Assembly (NCBI RefSeq): GCF_019711535.1
Contig: NZ_JAIGNP010000001.1
Coordinates: forward strand, 682,001 to 746,000
Direction: 5' to 3'
DNA from: Qipengyuania aestuarii
GTDB taxonomy: Bacteria; Pseudomonadota; Alphaproteobacteria; Sphingomonadales; Sphingomonadaceae
Length of the DNA: 64,000 bases
In this document: positions 1-8,265 of the stretch, piece by piece
Position numbering within the stretch: position 1 is the first letter of the stretch
Layout of the letters: each line of letters begins with the position of its first letter
The notes under the pieces: generated by a model
What the model was told of the DNA's origin: nothing
What the model saw: the letters and a program-made list of their open reading frames with translations, nothing else
The model's database searches: none
Program-made: the position numbers and the translations under genes

Positions 1-183
1 CCAGCGCCTATAGCACCAGTTCTCGCATAGGCGCACCGTTTTGGTATCAGGCTGCCAATCTTGACAATTTTCCATGCAAATTTCGAAATTTCGTTCGTTG
101 GAGCCAGGGCCTGCCTGAAGAGGCGACGCAGCGACGCCAAGAGCTAAAGCCAATAAACCAGCTTTTCTTGTTATTCTGTTCAT
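1..183 (-). CDS. Small secreted Cys-containing protein (3' end cut by window)
   Basis: A reading frame opens with ATG at 183 and runs off the window without a stop. The 61 visible residues begin with a Sec-type signal peptide: basic MNRITRK, a Leu/Ala-rich core, then an AxA-like end near residue 25. The mature part contains CMENC and CENWC, so four cysteines are visible, which suggests disulfides or metal binding outside the cytoplasm. GGAG lies 6 bases before the ATG and supports the start. I do not recognise the family. It is too short to classify, and the remaining C-terminus lies outside the window. Confidence 0.6.
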   Translation of the reverse strand, partial: MNRITRKAGLLALALGVAASPLQAGPGSNERNFEICMENCQDWQPDTKTVRLCENWCYRRW

Positions 184-509
184 GCCGTTCTCCAATTCTA
201 GATACGCCAGGTAGGCGCCAATTAAAGCTGTCTGAATTGGATTATTTTTGCAAGTTTGTTTCGCTTTAACTCGCGGTTTTAGTATTTTTACCTATAAAAT
301 GAAAAAGTGCATTTACACTAGACTGCTAGGGCAACTCTCCTCCGGCCCAGTATTGTGGATTGCAAATTTGGGTTTTTGTCATCGTCGCGAAAACTCACTT
401 AACGGTCGACAAAAACTACGGCTGCCGATGAAGTCTCACGATGATCGATCCGACAAGGGGGATTGACTCATTACTTGGTCCGCACCGGCTATGCCAAACG
501 CGAACCTGA
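184..509. other. Intergenic stretch with no supported gene
   Basis: About 326 bases, visibly A+T-richer than the surroundings, lie between the start of the leftmost minus-strand gene and the end of the endonuclease-fold gene. It should hold the promoter of the leftmost gene. Short frames on the plus strand have no ribosome binding site and no protein-like composition. I see no convincing terminator, RNA gene or repeat. Confidence 0.5.
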
Positions 510-1634
510 CTATTGCTCCCCCTCCACACGGTCCTTAGCCGTATCTTCCTCGAACTCTTCCATCACCTCGTTCGCCTCGTCCTCGTCCTCGGCGCTGGGG
601 CCCTCGACGTTTTCGTTGCGGATGCGGGCTGCTTCAGGGTCGAGGCACAGGCGTGCCATGAAGGGGCGGTGGTCGGAGCCGACCGATTTGCCGACCTCCA
701 TCTCGCCCAGCAGGAATTCCTCGGTCACGAACAGGTGATCGAGCGGCCAGCCCAGCCACACCATGCCGGCCGGGAAGCTGGCATAGGTGCCACGGCCTTT
801 ACGCGGGTCGAGCAGGCCGCCGATGTCGGTGAACAGGCGCGTGGTGTCGGACCACGCGACATCGTTGAAATCGCCGATGGCCAGCACCGGCATCGCCAGA
901 TCACGCGCCATACGGGCGGCGACGACAATTTCCGCGTCGCGCTCTTCCGTATCCTGCTTCGGCTTGGGCGGACGGGGGTGCAGACCGATCACGCGGAAGC
1001 TGTGCCCGCCGGCTTCCAGCGTGGCGAAGACCGAAGGCGTGTCCTTTTGCGCCAGATCCTGGATCGACGAATTGCTCATCGGCAGGCGCGAGGCGAACAT
1101 GATGCCGTAGGTATTGTCGAGCGGCCGGTCGATCCGCCCCGGATAGTCTTCCAGCACGCCCGCCACGGCATCAGCCCAGGCCTGATCGGTCTCAGTCAGC
1201 AGGACGATGTCGGGATCGAAGCGCCGGATCAGGTCGATCGTGCGGCCGTATTCGCGGTTCTTCTGGAGGACGTTGAGAGTAAGCAGGCTGAAGCAGCCCT
1301 CCCCCCGGCCCTCGCCCTCGGCGACCTGCGCGATATCGGTCGGCACCAGCGGCGTATAAGGGAGAACACGGTAGAACTGCCAAGTACTCGCCACGATCAG
1401 CGCCAACGGCACCCAGGGCCGCCATGCCTTGTCGACGAACCACAAGACAAAGGCACTGGCGATCATGGCAAGCAGGATCTGGATCCGCGGGAAATCCCAG
1501 ATGCGGATCCACCACTGGTTGAAATCGGTAGTGCTCATGAGCGACCCCGCCACCAGTGCGATGGCGAAAATACGCAAGACCCAGATGCCTAATTTGCGCC
1601 ACCCATGGGCGCCCGTACCGATTATCCTAGACAC
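510..1634 (-). CDS. Membrane-anchored endonuclease/exonuclease/phosphatase family protein
   Basis: This 374-residue protein has two or three N-terminal hydrophobic segments (about residues 15-35 and 50-85) followed by an endonuclease/exonuclease/phosphatase (DNase I-like) domain. Hallmarks in order are LLTLNVLQ, a metal-ligand Glu in TETD, GLHPRPP, the GDFND motif and the C-terminal SDHRPF active-site His. Metal-dependent phosphodiester or phosphomonoester hydrolysis is expected, facing the periplasm if the anchor is at the N-terminus; the substrate cannot be read from sequence. A very acidic tail of about 45 residues (EDEDEANE) ends the protein. The start is GTG at 1634, chosen because AGGGGG lies 5 bases upstream. 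Confidence 0.85.
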   Translation of the reverse strand: MSRIIGTGAHGWRKLGIWVLRIFAIALVAGSLMSTTDFNQWWIRIWDFPRIQILLAMIASAFVLWFVDKAWRPWVPLALIVASTWQFYRVLPYTPLVPTDIAQVAEGEGRGEGCFSLLTLNVLQKNREYGRTIDLIRRFDPDIVLLTETDQAWADAVAGVLEDYPGRIDRPLDNTYGIMFASRLPMSNSSIQDLAQKDTPSVFATLEAGGHSFRVIGLHPRPPKPKQDTEERDAEIVVAARMARDLAMPVLAIGDFNDVAWSDTTRLFTDIGGLLDPRKGRGTYASFPAGMVWLGWPLDHLFVTEEFLLGEMEVGKSVGSDHRPFMARLCLDPEAARIRNENVEGPSAEDEDEANEVMEEFEEDTAKDRVEGEQ

Positions 1635-1756
1635 AAGGCCCCCTAAGCTGACGACGAGAGGCAGGCGCTACAGGGAGAAACGGAAAGCGTCCATGTCCCG
1701 GCATCCACTTTCACCGGCGCTGTAAACCGCGCGTTCCATCCTTGTCGGACGCTCGT

Positions 1757-1786
1757 TTGACATGCCCCACCATCCTTTGACACAAT
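1757..1786 (+). promoter_or_regulatory. Candidate promoter of the FKBP gene
   Basis: TTGACA (1757-1762) is followed after 18 bases by CACAAT (1781-1786). The first box is a perfect sigma-70 -35; the second is a weak -10. It points towards the FKBP gene about 87 bases downstream. Confidence 0.35.
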
Positions 1787-1872
1787 AGTGCTCAAGGCGC
1801 CCGGTTCGCGGGTGCTGTTCCGGACGGCGCAGTTCTCTCGGCGCCGCGAACACGAAATTCAAAGGATTCCCC

Positions 1873-2310
1873 ATGACTACTCCAAGCAACGGTGACACCG
1901 TGACCATCGATTACGTCCTCAAGCGGGGCGACGGCGAAGTGGTCGGCAATACCGAAGAAGCAGGCCCCCAGCAGGTCCAGCTTGGCGCCGGACAGATCTT
2001 CCCGCAGATCGAAGAGGCCCTCACGGGCATGGAAGTGGGCGACAGCAAGAGCGTCGACATCGCCAGCGATAACGCCTTCGGTGCGCGTAGCGAGGAACTG
2101 GTGATCGACATTCCGCGCGCCAACCTTCCCCCCGAACCTGCACCGCAGCCCGGCATGGCGCTCAACGCGCAGACGCCCGACGGCCAGCCGATGACTCTCT
2201 ACATCCTCGAAGTGGGTGACGAGGCGATCAAGGCCGACGGAAACCACCCGCTGGCGGGTCAGGACGTGACGTTCGACGTTACCCTGCGCGACATCAAGCA
2301 AGCCGCGTAA
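1873..2310 (+). CDS. FKBP-type peptidyl-prolyl cis-trans isomerase (SlyD-like)
   Basis: The 145-residue protein matches the SlyD-like branch of FKBPs, which catalyse cis-trans isomerisation of X-Pro bonds and often act as cytoplasmic chaperones. Visible marks are the N-terminal DTVTIDYVLK strand, G(A)GQIFPQIEEALTGMEVGD at about residues 37-56, the inserted-flap region (roughly 65-110) and the family signature NHPLAGQDVTFDVTL near the C-terminus. There is no signal peptide and no His-rich metal tail of the E. coli SlyD kind, so nickel delivery is not indicated. AAAGGA lies 6-7 bases before the ATG. The gene is convergent with the LacI-like gene. Confidence 0.9.
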   Translation: MTTPSNGDTVTIDYVLKRGDGEVVGNTEEAGPQQVQLGAGQIFPQIEEALTGMEVGDSKSVDIASDNAFGARSEELVIDIPRANLPPEPAPQPGMALNAQTPDGQPMTLYILEVGDEAIKADGNHPLAGQDVTFDVTLRDIKQAA

Positions 2311-2319
2311 TTTTCACGT

Positions 2320-2353
2320 GGGGCGGCATGCGCAAGGGCCGCATTGCCGCCCC
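2320..2353. terminator. Hairpin between convergent genes
   Basis: GGGGCGGCA (2320-2328) and TGCCGCCCC (2345-2353) form a 9-bp perfect stem. A U-run is missing on both strands, so Rho-independent termination is only possible, but the position between two convergent gene ends fits. Confidence 0.35.
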
Positions 2354-2364
2354 TCGTCAGCCAG

Positions 2365-3192
2365 TCAGCTTGCTGTCGGAGCGACCGAACTGCGCTCGGC
2401 GAGCTGGAAAGGGATTTCGGCGTGCGCTTTCGCATCTCCCTTTCCCGCTACGCAGTTGGCAAGCAGTTCGCAGGCCTTCGCCCCCATTTCTTCCAGCGGC
2501 TGCCGCACCGAAGTCAGCGGCGGGTTCATGGACTTCGCAATCGGATCATCGTCGAACCCGACGACGGAAAGCTGCTGCGGCACCGACTTGCCGGCACGCC
2601 GGGCCGCATCGACAAGCCCCGCTGCCATTTCGTCATTGCTGGCGAAAACCGCTGTGGGCTCTGCAGCAAGCAGCTTTGTGCCCATGTCTACACCGGACTG
2701 ACGCGTGTAATCCCCTTCGACCATGAGGGCGGGATCGATCTTGACCCCTTTGGTACCCAGAGCCGCAGTGAAGCCGTTGTAACGCCGCATGCTGGACAGA
2801 TGCGAGCGCGGGCCGCGGATGATGCCGATCTTGCGGTGGCCTGCTTCGAGCAGCAATCTGGTGACGCTGAGCACCGCTTCATACTCATCCATCACGATGG
2901 TGATGCCGCGGCCCGGGTCGAGCATCGGAGCAATACGCGCAAAAGGAATGTTCCGCTTTTCGATTTGCAGCATGAGATGCCGATCATCGGAAAGCGGCGC
3001 TGTCAGGATCACGCCCCCGCCCCCTTCTTCGGCAATTGCCTCCTGCGCATTGCGACCGGTGGTGTGCAGATTTTCGAGCTGTATTTTAACGCCCATCGTA
3101 CCCGCCTGACGGGTAGCGCCCGAGTGCAGCCGCGAAACATAATCGCGATTGGTATTGTCGAACAGCATAAGAATGCGGTCGCCGGCTTTCAT
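2365..3192 (-). CDS. LacI/PurR-type sugar-sensor domain protein without DNA-binding domain
   Basis: The 275 residues correspond to the periplasmic-binding-protein-like effector domain of LacI/GalR regulators. They start directly at the RILMLFDN strand and contain GHRKIGIIRG, AVFASNDEMAAG, VVGFDDDPIA and the typical LTSVRQP segment. The normal N-terminal helix-turn-helix and hinge (about 60 residues) are absent. A TAA stop lies immediately before the ATG in frame, and only 72 bases separate this gene from the next, so there is no room for an HTH. The protein should bind a small ligand, probably a sugar, but not DNA by itself. It could be an inactivated regulator, a partner of another LacI protein or a cytoplasmic sensor. 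Confidence 0.8.
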   Translation of the reverse strand: MKAGDRILMLFDNTNRDYVSRLHSGATRQAGTMGVKIQLENLHTTGRNAQEAIAEEGGGGVILTAPLSDDRHLMLQIEKRNIPFARIAPMLDPGRGITIVMDEYEAVLSVTRLLLEAGHRKIGIIRGPRSHLSSMRRYNGFTAALGTKGVKIDPALMVEGDYTRQSGVDMGTKLLAAEPTAVFASNDEMAAGLVDAARRAGKSVPQQLSVVGFDDDPIAKSMNPPLTSVRQPLEEMGAKACELLANCVAGKGDAKAHAEIPFQLAERSSVAPTAS

Positions 3193-3213
3193 TTAGATCA
3201 TCCCCCCATATTA

Positions 3214-3225
3214 GATAGCGCTAAC
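3214..3225. promoter_or_regulatory. LacI-type operator-like palindrome
   Basis: GATAGCGCTAAC is a 12-base inverted repeat with a central CG and one mismatch, the general form of LacI/GalR-family operators. It lies 22 bases upstream of the HTH-less LacI-like gene, where an autoregulatory operator would be expected. Confidence 0.5.
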
Positions 3226-3264
3226 ATTTCCGCTCGTTCTTGAGGAGCGGCTTGTAGGCTGGCC

Positions 3265-3852
3265 TCAGGGCGTAACCCAACACCCCTTACCATTGGTAAA
3301 TATCGCGCGCCTGTGGCCATCGTTGGAGAGAAAATACCAGTCGGCACTCTCGATCTTCACGACCATGACTGCGAAATTCTTCCGCGCCGGAGCAAGTTCT
3401 TCCTCAGTCGGGCGCTTTCCTTCAATCTCGTCGGGCAATCCGCTCGACGGCTGCTCTCGCTCTTCGCCCGGAGGCGCGCCGAGATAGCAACGCCGCGCAT
3501 AAGTGTCGCTTTCGCTCCAAGCAGCGGTTGCAAGCCAACTCTCTGTCTCGATACGCGCCTGGCCCCTGCAACGGATCTGCACCTTCTCATCCCGGTCGTA
3601 GAACAGCACGGCGACCGCCGCATTGTCTTCCAGCGTTTCGACCTTGGGCGAGCGGGCGTCGGTGTGAAATCTCAGCGTCCAGTCGCTGGTGTCGAAATTT
3701 CGCAGTACCATGATCCGCGCATCTGCATCCGCTGTGGCGACCACGGGGGTATGCATGGGTGACCGCCTGTTGCTGGCCGCCTCCAGCAGGCGATCCTCAA
3801 TATCCTGGCGAACTGTTTCAAGTGTCATTGCCATGGGCACGTAACGCGCCAT
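3265..3852 (-). CDS. Pyridoxamine 5'-phosphate oxidase family flavin-binding protein
   Basis: The 195-residue protein has the FMN-binding split-barrel fold of the pyridoxamine phosphate oxidase family. Visible segments are the ARIMVLR strand near residue 45, DTSDWTLRFHTDARSPK, the AVLFYDRDEKVQIRCRGQA strands with Arg/Lys FMN contacts, and an AWSESDTYARRCYLG helix before the C-terminal strand ESADWYFLS. Family members bind FMN or heme and carry out oxidoreductase or detoxification reactions. True PdxH has a different C-terminal substrate motif that I do not see, so vitamin B6 oxidation is not claimed. ATG at 3852 is used, although the Met codons at residues 7 and 9 are also possible starts. 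Confidence 0.8.
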   Translation of the reverse strand: MARYVPMAMTLETVRQDIEDRLLEAASNRRSPMHTPVVATADADARIMVLRNFDTSDWTLRFHTDARSPKVETLEDNAAVAVLFYDRDEKVQIRCRGQARIETESWLATAAWSESDTYARRCYLGAPPGEEREQPSSGLPDEIEGKRPTEEELAPARKNFAVMVVKIESADWYFLSNDGHRRAIFTNGKGCWVTP

Positions 3853-3992
3853 CGCTCAGAGTGGTCCGCATTCATTCTTTCTGGCAATAAAATGAACAAT
3901 CACACCTCGCAGCGGTTCAGACACCGGTCAGCCTGATCTGATAAGCATTTCCCATCGATAACGGCCGCAGGTGTGGAGCGGCACTCGAAGAT

Positions 3993-4874
3993 ATGAGGAC
4001 AGGCTCCATGACATTGATCAGACTGATGAGCGGTGGCGCGCTCGGTGCACTCGCCATAACGCTCGCCATCACCGCCCTGCCTACCCCGGCACAGGCGGCC
4101 GAAGCGGCGCAGTTCAGCCAACGCGACCGCGGCGACCGTAATCAGGACCGGGCCGAATGGCGGCAGGAACGCCGGGGCGAGCGCAGGGAACAGCTGCGCC
4201 AGGACCGCGGCGAACGACGCGATGAAAACAGGCGCGCCGATTTCCGTTCCGTGAGAGACGATGCCGTTCGCGAAGGCGCGCGGCGCGCGCGCGACGATGA
4301 GAACCAGCGGGGAGCCTATCGTGACCGGCAGTGGGACAGGCCCCGCGAAAGGGACGACGATAATCGCCGTGATCGACGATATGGCGGAGACCGCAACCAG
4401 GACTACAATGGCGATCGCAACCGCAGCTATCGCGACCGGCGCCAGGACGCCCGAGAGGATCGCAGGGATCGCCGCGATGCCTATCGTCAGGGTTACCGCG
4501 AGGCCCGGCGGGATGACCGCCGCTCGCGCTATTATGATGGCAGCCGCTGGCGCGATTACGACCGGTGGGACCAACGGCGCTGGCGGCAGAATAATCGGTA
4601 CAATTGGAGCCATCATCGCGCCAACAACCGCGGCCTGTACCGCTTGGGGCGCTATTACGCCCCATATCGCGATTATCGCTATCGCCGGCTTAACATCGGC
4701 TTCCGCCTGGGCAGCCAGTTCTTCGGCAATCGCTACCGGGTCAACGATCCGTGGCGCTACCGCCTGCCCGAGGTCTACGGCCCCTATCGCTGGGTCCGGT
4801 ACTACGACGACGTCCTACTGGTTGACGTCTACAGCGGCGAAGTGGTCGACGTGATCTACGACTTCTTCTGGTAA
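3993..4874 (+). CDS. RcnB-like periplasmic protein with Arg/Asp-rich region
   Basis: This protein of about 290 residues has a signal peptide (hydrophobic core followed by PTPAQAA near residue 35). A long Arg/Asp/Gln-rich low-complexity segment (about 40-200) with many RDR, DRR and YRD repeats follows. The C-terminal domain ends with NDPWRYRLPEVYGPYRW and a YYDDVLLVDVYSG segment, the RcnB (nickel/cobalt homeostasis) signature. E. coli RcnB modulates metal efflux in the periplasm; that role is not shown for these long sphingomonad versions. ATG at 4008 (MTLIRL) is an alternative start with AGGA upstream. A strong terminator follows the gene. Confidence 0.85.
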   Translation: MRTGSMTLIRLMSGGALGALAITLAITALPTPAQAAEAAQFSQRDRGDRNQDRAEWRQERRGERREQLRQDRGERRDENRRADFRSVRDDAVREGARRARDDENQRGAYRDRQWDRPRERDDDNRRDRRYGGDRNQDYNGDRNRSYRDRRQDAREDRRDRRDAYRQGYREARRDDRRSRYYDGSRWRDYDRWDQRRWRQNNRYNWSHHRANNRGLYRLGRYYAPYRDYRYRRLNIGFRLGSQFFGNRYRVNDPWRYRLPEVYGPYRWVRYYDDVLLVDVYSGEVVDVIYDFFW

Positions 4875-4901
4875 GCTGACCGCAGAACGAAAGATACAAG
4901 A

Positions 4902-4929
4902 CCCCCGCCGGGCAGCCGGCGGGGGTTTT
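4902..4929 (+). terminator. Rho-independent terminator after the RcnB-like gene
   Basis: CCCCCGCCGG (4902-4911) pairs perfectly with CCGGCGGGGG (4916-4925) around a 4-base loop and is followed by TTTT. This is a strong intrinsic terminator 27 bases after the stop codon. Confidence 0.9.
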
Positions 4930-4941
4930 CTGTTGAGTTGG

Positions 4942-5496
4942 TCAGGCTTTGCCAAAAGGAAGCATGCGGAAGATACCACCGTTCTTGTCGAAGAAGGTAT
5001 GCTTGAGCGCGCCGAGGATATGGAGCGCGATCAGATAGATGAAGATGCTGCCGCCCGTCGCATGAATGCTGAAGATCGATTTTGCTGCATCCGGATTGTC
5101 GCCCACGGGAAGCGGCGGAATGGTGAACAGGCCGAACATGTCGATCTCGCGCCCGGCCAGCGAATTGGCGATCCAGCCGCCGAGTGGCAACGCGATGAGC
5201 AATACGTAAAAGATGACGTGCACGATGCGGGCAAGGGTCTTTTCCCACTGTGCCAGATCGGATGGAAGCGGTGGTACCGGGTGTGTCCAGCGCCACAGCA
5301 GACGACCGACGGTCAACACCAGAATGAGGATACCCAACGCCTTGTGATTGGCGAAAATCGCCGCGCTTTCCGCCCCCGACTGCGCGTGATGCGCGTTTTC
5401 GGCGAGCCGCCAGTTCACGATTACGGCGACGGCAATGACCCAGTGAAAGATCATCGCACCAACCGAATAACGGCGCGCGGAATCGGCGGTGTTCAT
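4942..5496 (-). CDS. Cytochrome b561 family protein
   Basis: The 184-residue integral membrane protein has four transmembrane helices and the bacterial cytochrome b561 pattern. His near residue 18 (IFHWVIA) and His near 51 (ANHKALG) fall in the first two helices, and further His residues lie in HVIFYVLL and the last helix (LHILGALKHTF). These pairs ligate two b-type hemes. The family moves electrons between the quinone pool and periplasmic acceptors; CybB oxidises ubiquinol with superoxide. An insertion typical of the family (SLAGREIDMFGLFTIPPLP) lies between helices 3 and 4. GGAAAGGAAG upstream of the ATG supports the start. Confidence 0.9.
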   Translation of the reverse strand: MNTADSARRYSVGAMIFHWVIAVAVIVNWRLAENAHHAQSGAESAAIFANHKALGILILVLTVGRLLWRWTHPVPPLPSDLAQWEKTLARIVHVIFYVLLIALPLGGWIANSLAGREIDMFGLFTIPPLPVGDNPDAAKSIFSIHATGGSIFIYLIALHILGALKHTFFDKNGGIFRMLPFGKA

Positions 5497-5596
5497 ATGT
5501 AACTTCCTTTCCCAACTTTATCGGCGAACGTTAGCTTAGTCTCGCCCGCCTGCAAGATGGGTTGAAGTGGCAGGCCCGGTCGCTAAGATTCTGATC

Positions 5597-6265
5597 ATGA
5601 CGAAGACCACGACGATTCCCGATCAGGATGCCCTCAAGCGTATCGGTGCCAAGGTCCGCCAGCGACTGGAGAGCGATCCCGACATCTACAAGGTGCCGAC
5701 CGACAAGGCCGAGATTTTTGCAGTCGCTAATTTCCTCAGCCCCGAGGAATGCCGCCGGTTCATCACTATGATCGACGTTGTGGCACGGCCGAGCGAGTTG
5801 CATGAGACCGCCTATATCGAGAAGTTCCGCACTTCCTATTCGGGCAATTTCCACCCCAACGATCCCTTCGTCAAAGGCGTGTCACGCCGGATCGACGATC
5901 TGCTGGGCCTGCCGGCCGTCAATGGCGAGGCGATCCAGGGCCAGCGCTATCTTCCGGGTCAGGAATTCAAGCCGCATAACGACTGGTTCTACACCGACCA
6001 GGAATACTGGAAGGAAGAGCGCAAGCGCGGCGGCCAGCGGTGCTGGACGGCTATGGCATTCCTCAATAAGGTGCCTCAGGGCGGACATACCCACTTCACC
6101 CATGTCGGCGCCTCGATCGAGCCCAAGCCCGGCGTGCTTCTCATCTGGAACAACGCCAGCCCGGACGGCACGCCCAACCTCGACACCATGCACGCCGGCA
6201 CGCCGGTCATCGAAGGCTCCAAATACGTGCTGACCAAGTGGTACCGCACGCGCGCCCACAAATAG
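5597..6265 (+). CDS. Prolyl 4-hydroxylase-like 2-oxoglutarate/Fe(II) dioxygenase
   Basis: The 222-residue protein has the double-stranded beta-helix core of prolyl 4-hydroxylase alpha-subunit homologues. The Fe(II) triad is visible as HND in FKPHNDWF and the distal His in MHAGTPV; KYVLTKWYR supplies the Lys that binds the 2-oxoglutarate carboxylate. EYWKEERKRGGQR and the FTHVGASIEPKPG strand complete the fold. It would hydroxylate a protein or small-molecule substrate using O2 and 2-oxoglutarate; the substrate is unknown. A GTG at 5567 would add ten residues, but the ATG is preferred. The gene is transcribed away from the cytochrome b561 gene. Confidence 0.85.
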   Translation: MTKTTTIPDQDALKRIGAKVRQRLESDPDIYKVPTDKAEIFAVANFLSPEECRRFITMIDVVARPSELHETAYIEKFRTSYSGNFHPNDPFVKGVSRRIDDLLGLPAVNGEAIQGQRYLPGQEFKPHNDWFYTDQEYWKEERKRGGQRCWTAMAFLNKVPQGGHTHFTHVGASIEPKPGVLLIWNNASPDGTPNLDTMHAGTPVIEGSKYVLTKWYRTRAHK

Positions 6266-6281
6266 GCGCCGATCGGGGGCG

Positions 6282-7910
6282 TCAGCCGCGCGCCAGCGCC
6301 TCGGCGATGAGCTTGCGGCTGTTTTCGATCCCGTACAGCGCAATGAAGCTGCCCATGCGCGGCCCCTGATCGCTGCCGAGCAGCGTCTGGTAAAGCGCCT
6401 TGAACCAGTCGCGCAGGTTCTCGAAACCGTATTCCTCGCGCTTGCCGATCTCGTACACCTGCGTTTGCAGATCCTCCGCGCTCGTATCGGCGGGGGCGTC
6501 GGCGAGATAGGCATCGAGCGCCTTGAGCGCCTCCGCCTCGTTCGCCGTCGGCGCGCGCTTCGAGAGGGTCGGCACGATGTAGTCGCGCGTATAGGCCACC
6601 GCCGTGCCGATCAGCGTGTCGAGTTCGGGCGTGATCCGGCCCGCCCCGATGTAGCTTTCGAGATAGTCGCGCAGCGATTCCTCGCTGGCTTCCGCGCCCA
6701 GCACGCTGGCAAGGTTGAGCAGCAGGCCATAGGTCACCGGCAGGCTGTCGCCCGCTCCGGGCGCTTCCGCCGCCTCGAACCCGCCATTCGCGCGGGCCAG
6801 ATGCCACACCGGATTGCCCAGCTGCTTGTCGAGCTCCTGCTCGGCCAGCCGCTCGCGGAACTGCCAGTAATCGTCCACCGCCCGCGGGATCACGCCCACA
6901 TGCAGCTGCTTGGCGCTCTTGGGATTGGGGAAGATGTAGAAGCCCAGGCTCTCCTCGCTGCCGTAATCTAGCCATTGCTCGATGGTCAGACCGTTGCCCT
7001 TCGACTTGGAGATCTTCTCACCCTTCTCGTCGAGGAACAGCTCGTAGATCAGCCCTTCGGGCTTGCGGCCGCCCAGCGCCTGCACGATCTTGCCCGACTG
7101 CACGCCGCTGTCGGTCAGATCCTTGCCATACATCTCGTAATCGACGCCCAGCGCGTACCAGCGCATTGCCCAGTCGACCTTCCACTGCAGCTTGGACATG
7201 CCGCCCAGCGCGGATTGCTCGACCACCGTGCCATCCTCGTCGGTAAAGCGGATGGTCCCGGCTTCCGCATCGACGACCTCGACCGGCACCTGCAACACGC
7301 GGCCCGTCTGCGGGCTCACCGGGAGGACCGGCGAATAGGTCTTGCGCCGTTCCTCGCGCAGGGTCGGCAGCATGATGTCGAGGATCGCGTCATTGGTCCG
7401 CAAGACCTGGCGCAGCGCTTCGTCGAAGGCGCCGGAATTATAGCGGTCGCTCGCCGCGATGAACTCGTACTGGAAGCCGAACTGGTCGAGAAAGGCGCGT
7501 AGCTGCGCATTGTTGTGCGCGGCGAAGCTGTCGTATTCGGTGTCAAAGGGGTTGGGTACGCGCGATAGCGGCAGGTGCAGGTTGTCCTGCAACAGCGCCT
7601 GGTTCGGCACATTGTCGGGCACCTTGCGCAGGCCATCCATATCGTCGCTGAAGGCGATCAGGCGTGTCTTGCCGTCTTCAGGCTTCGCGCCGATCATCGC
7701 CTCGAAGGCACGGCGGACCAGCGTGGTGCGCAGCACTTCCTGGAAAGTGCCGATATGCGGCAGGCCGCTGGGGCCATAACCGGTCTCGAAGACGACCGGC
7801 GATCCGTCGGGCTTGGCCCCGCTCGGATAGCGTTTGAGCAGCCGCTGCGCCTCCTGGAACGGCCAGGCCTTGGACACGCGGGCGGCTTCGATAAGATCGG
7901 TCATGCTCAT
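6282..7910 (-). CDS. lysS: Lysyl-tRNA synthetase, class I
   Basis: This protein of about 542 residues is a class I-type lysine-tRNA ligase (also called lysK), which charges tRNA-Lys with lysine using ATP. The HIGH-like motif appears as GPSGLPHIGTF near residue 60 and the KMSKS motif as EKISKSKGNG near residue 300. The alpha-helical C-terminal half has the DWFKALYQTLLG segment typical of the class. Class I LysRS is the archaeal type but is standard in many alphaproteobacteria. ATG at 7910 is chosen because GAGGG lies 7 bases upstream; the longer frame adds 14 weak residues. The gene is convergent with the dioxygenase gene. Confidence 0.95.
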   Translation of the reverse strand: MSMTDLIEAARVSKAWPFQEAQRLLKRYPSGAKPDGSPVVFETGYGPSGLPHIGTFQEVLRTTLVRRAFEAMIGAKPEDGKTRLIAFSDDMDGLRKVPDNVPNQALLQDNLHLPLSRVPNPFDTEYDSFAAHNNAQLRAFLDQFGFQYEFIAASDRYNSGAFDEALRQVLRTNDAILDIMLPTLREERRKTYSPVLPVSPQTGRVLQVPVEVVDAEAGTIRFTDEDGTVVEQSALGGMSKLQWKVDWAMRWYALGVDYEMYGKDLTDSGVQSGKIVQALGGRKPEGLIYELFLDEKGEKISKSKGNGLTIEQWLDYGSEESLGFYIFPNPKSAKQLHVGVIPRAVDDYWQFRERLAEQELDKQLGNPVWHLARANGGFEAAEAPGAGDSLPVTYGLLLNLASVLGAEASEESLRDYLESYIGAGRITPELDTLIGTAVAYTRDYIVPTLSKRAPTANEAEALKALDAYLADAPADTSAEDLQTQVYEIGKREEYGFENLRDWFKALYQTLLGSDQGPRMGSFIALYGIENSRKLIAEALARG

Positions 7911-8265
7911 GCGCACCCTCTTGCCGCTGGCCGCCGTGGTTGCAAGTGCCAAATGTCGGATTCCCTCTCGGCAAATCCTACAGGATGGAGCACATGGAGC
8001 ACGGTCCAGAGGGAAAAATCGGTGGCGGTTGAGAAGCTCCCCGAAGTGGTGCTCGAAGAATGGGATGCGGGCCGATTCATGCGCTCGTTGCTAGTCGGGC
8101 CTATGCGTGTAGGAAAGTAGATAGGTGCGGGTCAGGGCCGTACGGCAGCCAGCGCGCCGCATCACTTCGAACATCGGCGTCCGGGCCGCTTTGCGCGAGA
8201 TTCTCAGTGTCTCACAGGAGCACTTCACGGAGCCCGGAAGCCGACTTTAGGCGGAAAGCAGGCGG
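7911..8265. other. Intergenic stretch without a supported gene
   Basis: About 355 bases lie between the start of the LysRS gene and the end of the aldo/keto reductase gene. It must carry the LysRS promoter. A short plus-strand frame (GTG near 8022 to the stop near 8120, reading VAVEKLPEVV...) has no ribosome binding site and no recognisable homology; it could be a remnant. No terminator, RNA gene or repeat is evident. Confidence 0.5.

Noticed and set aside
248..466. 72-residue open frame on the plus strand in the left intergenic region
   Set aside because: No ribosome binding site, unremarkable composition, and no sign of a domain; treated as chance.
513..1592. 359-residue plus-strand frame opposite the endonuclease-fold gene
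   Set aside because: It mirrors the real gene on the other strand, with Arg/Asp/Gln-rich shadow composition; the minus-strand product has catalytic motifs.
3900..4616. 238-residue minus-strand frame, Ala/Ile/Val/Pro-rich
   Set aside because: Antisense shadow of the Arg/Asp codon repeats in the RcnB-like gene; the plus-strand product has a signal peptide and a known C-terminal domain.
8022..8120. Short GTG frame in the 7911-8265 gap
   Set aside because: No ribosome binding site and no recognisable product; left as a possible remnant.
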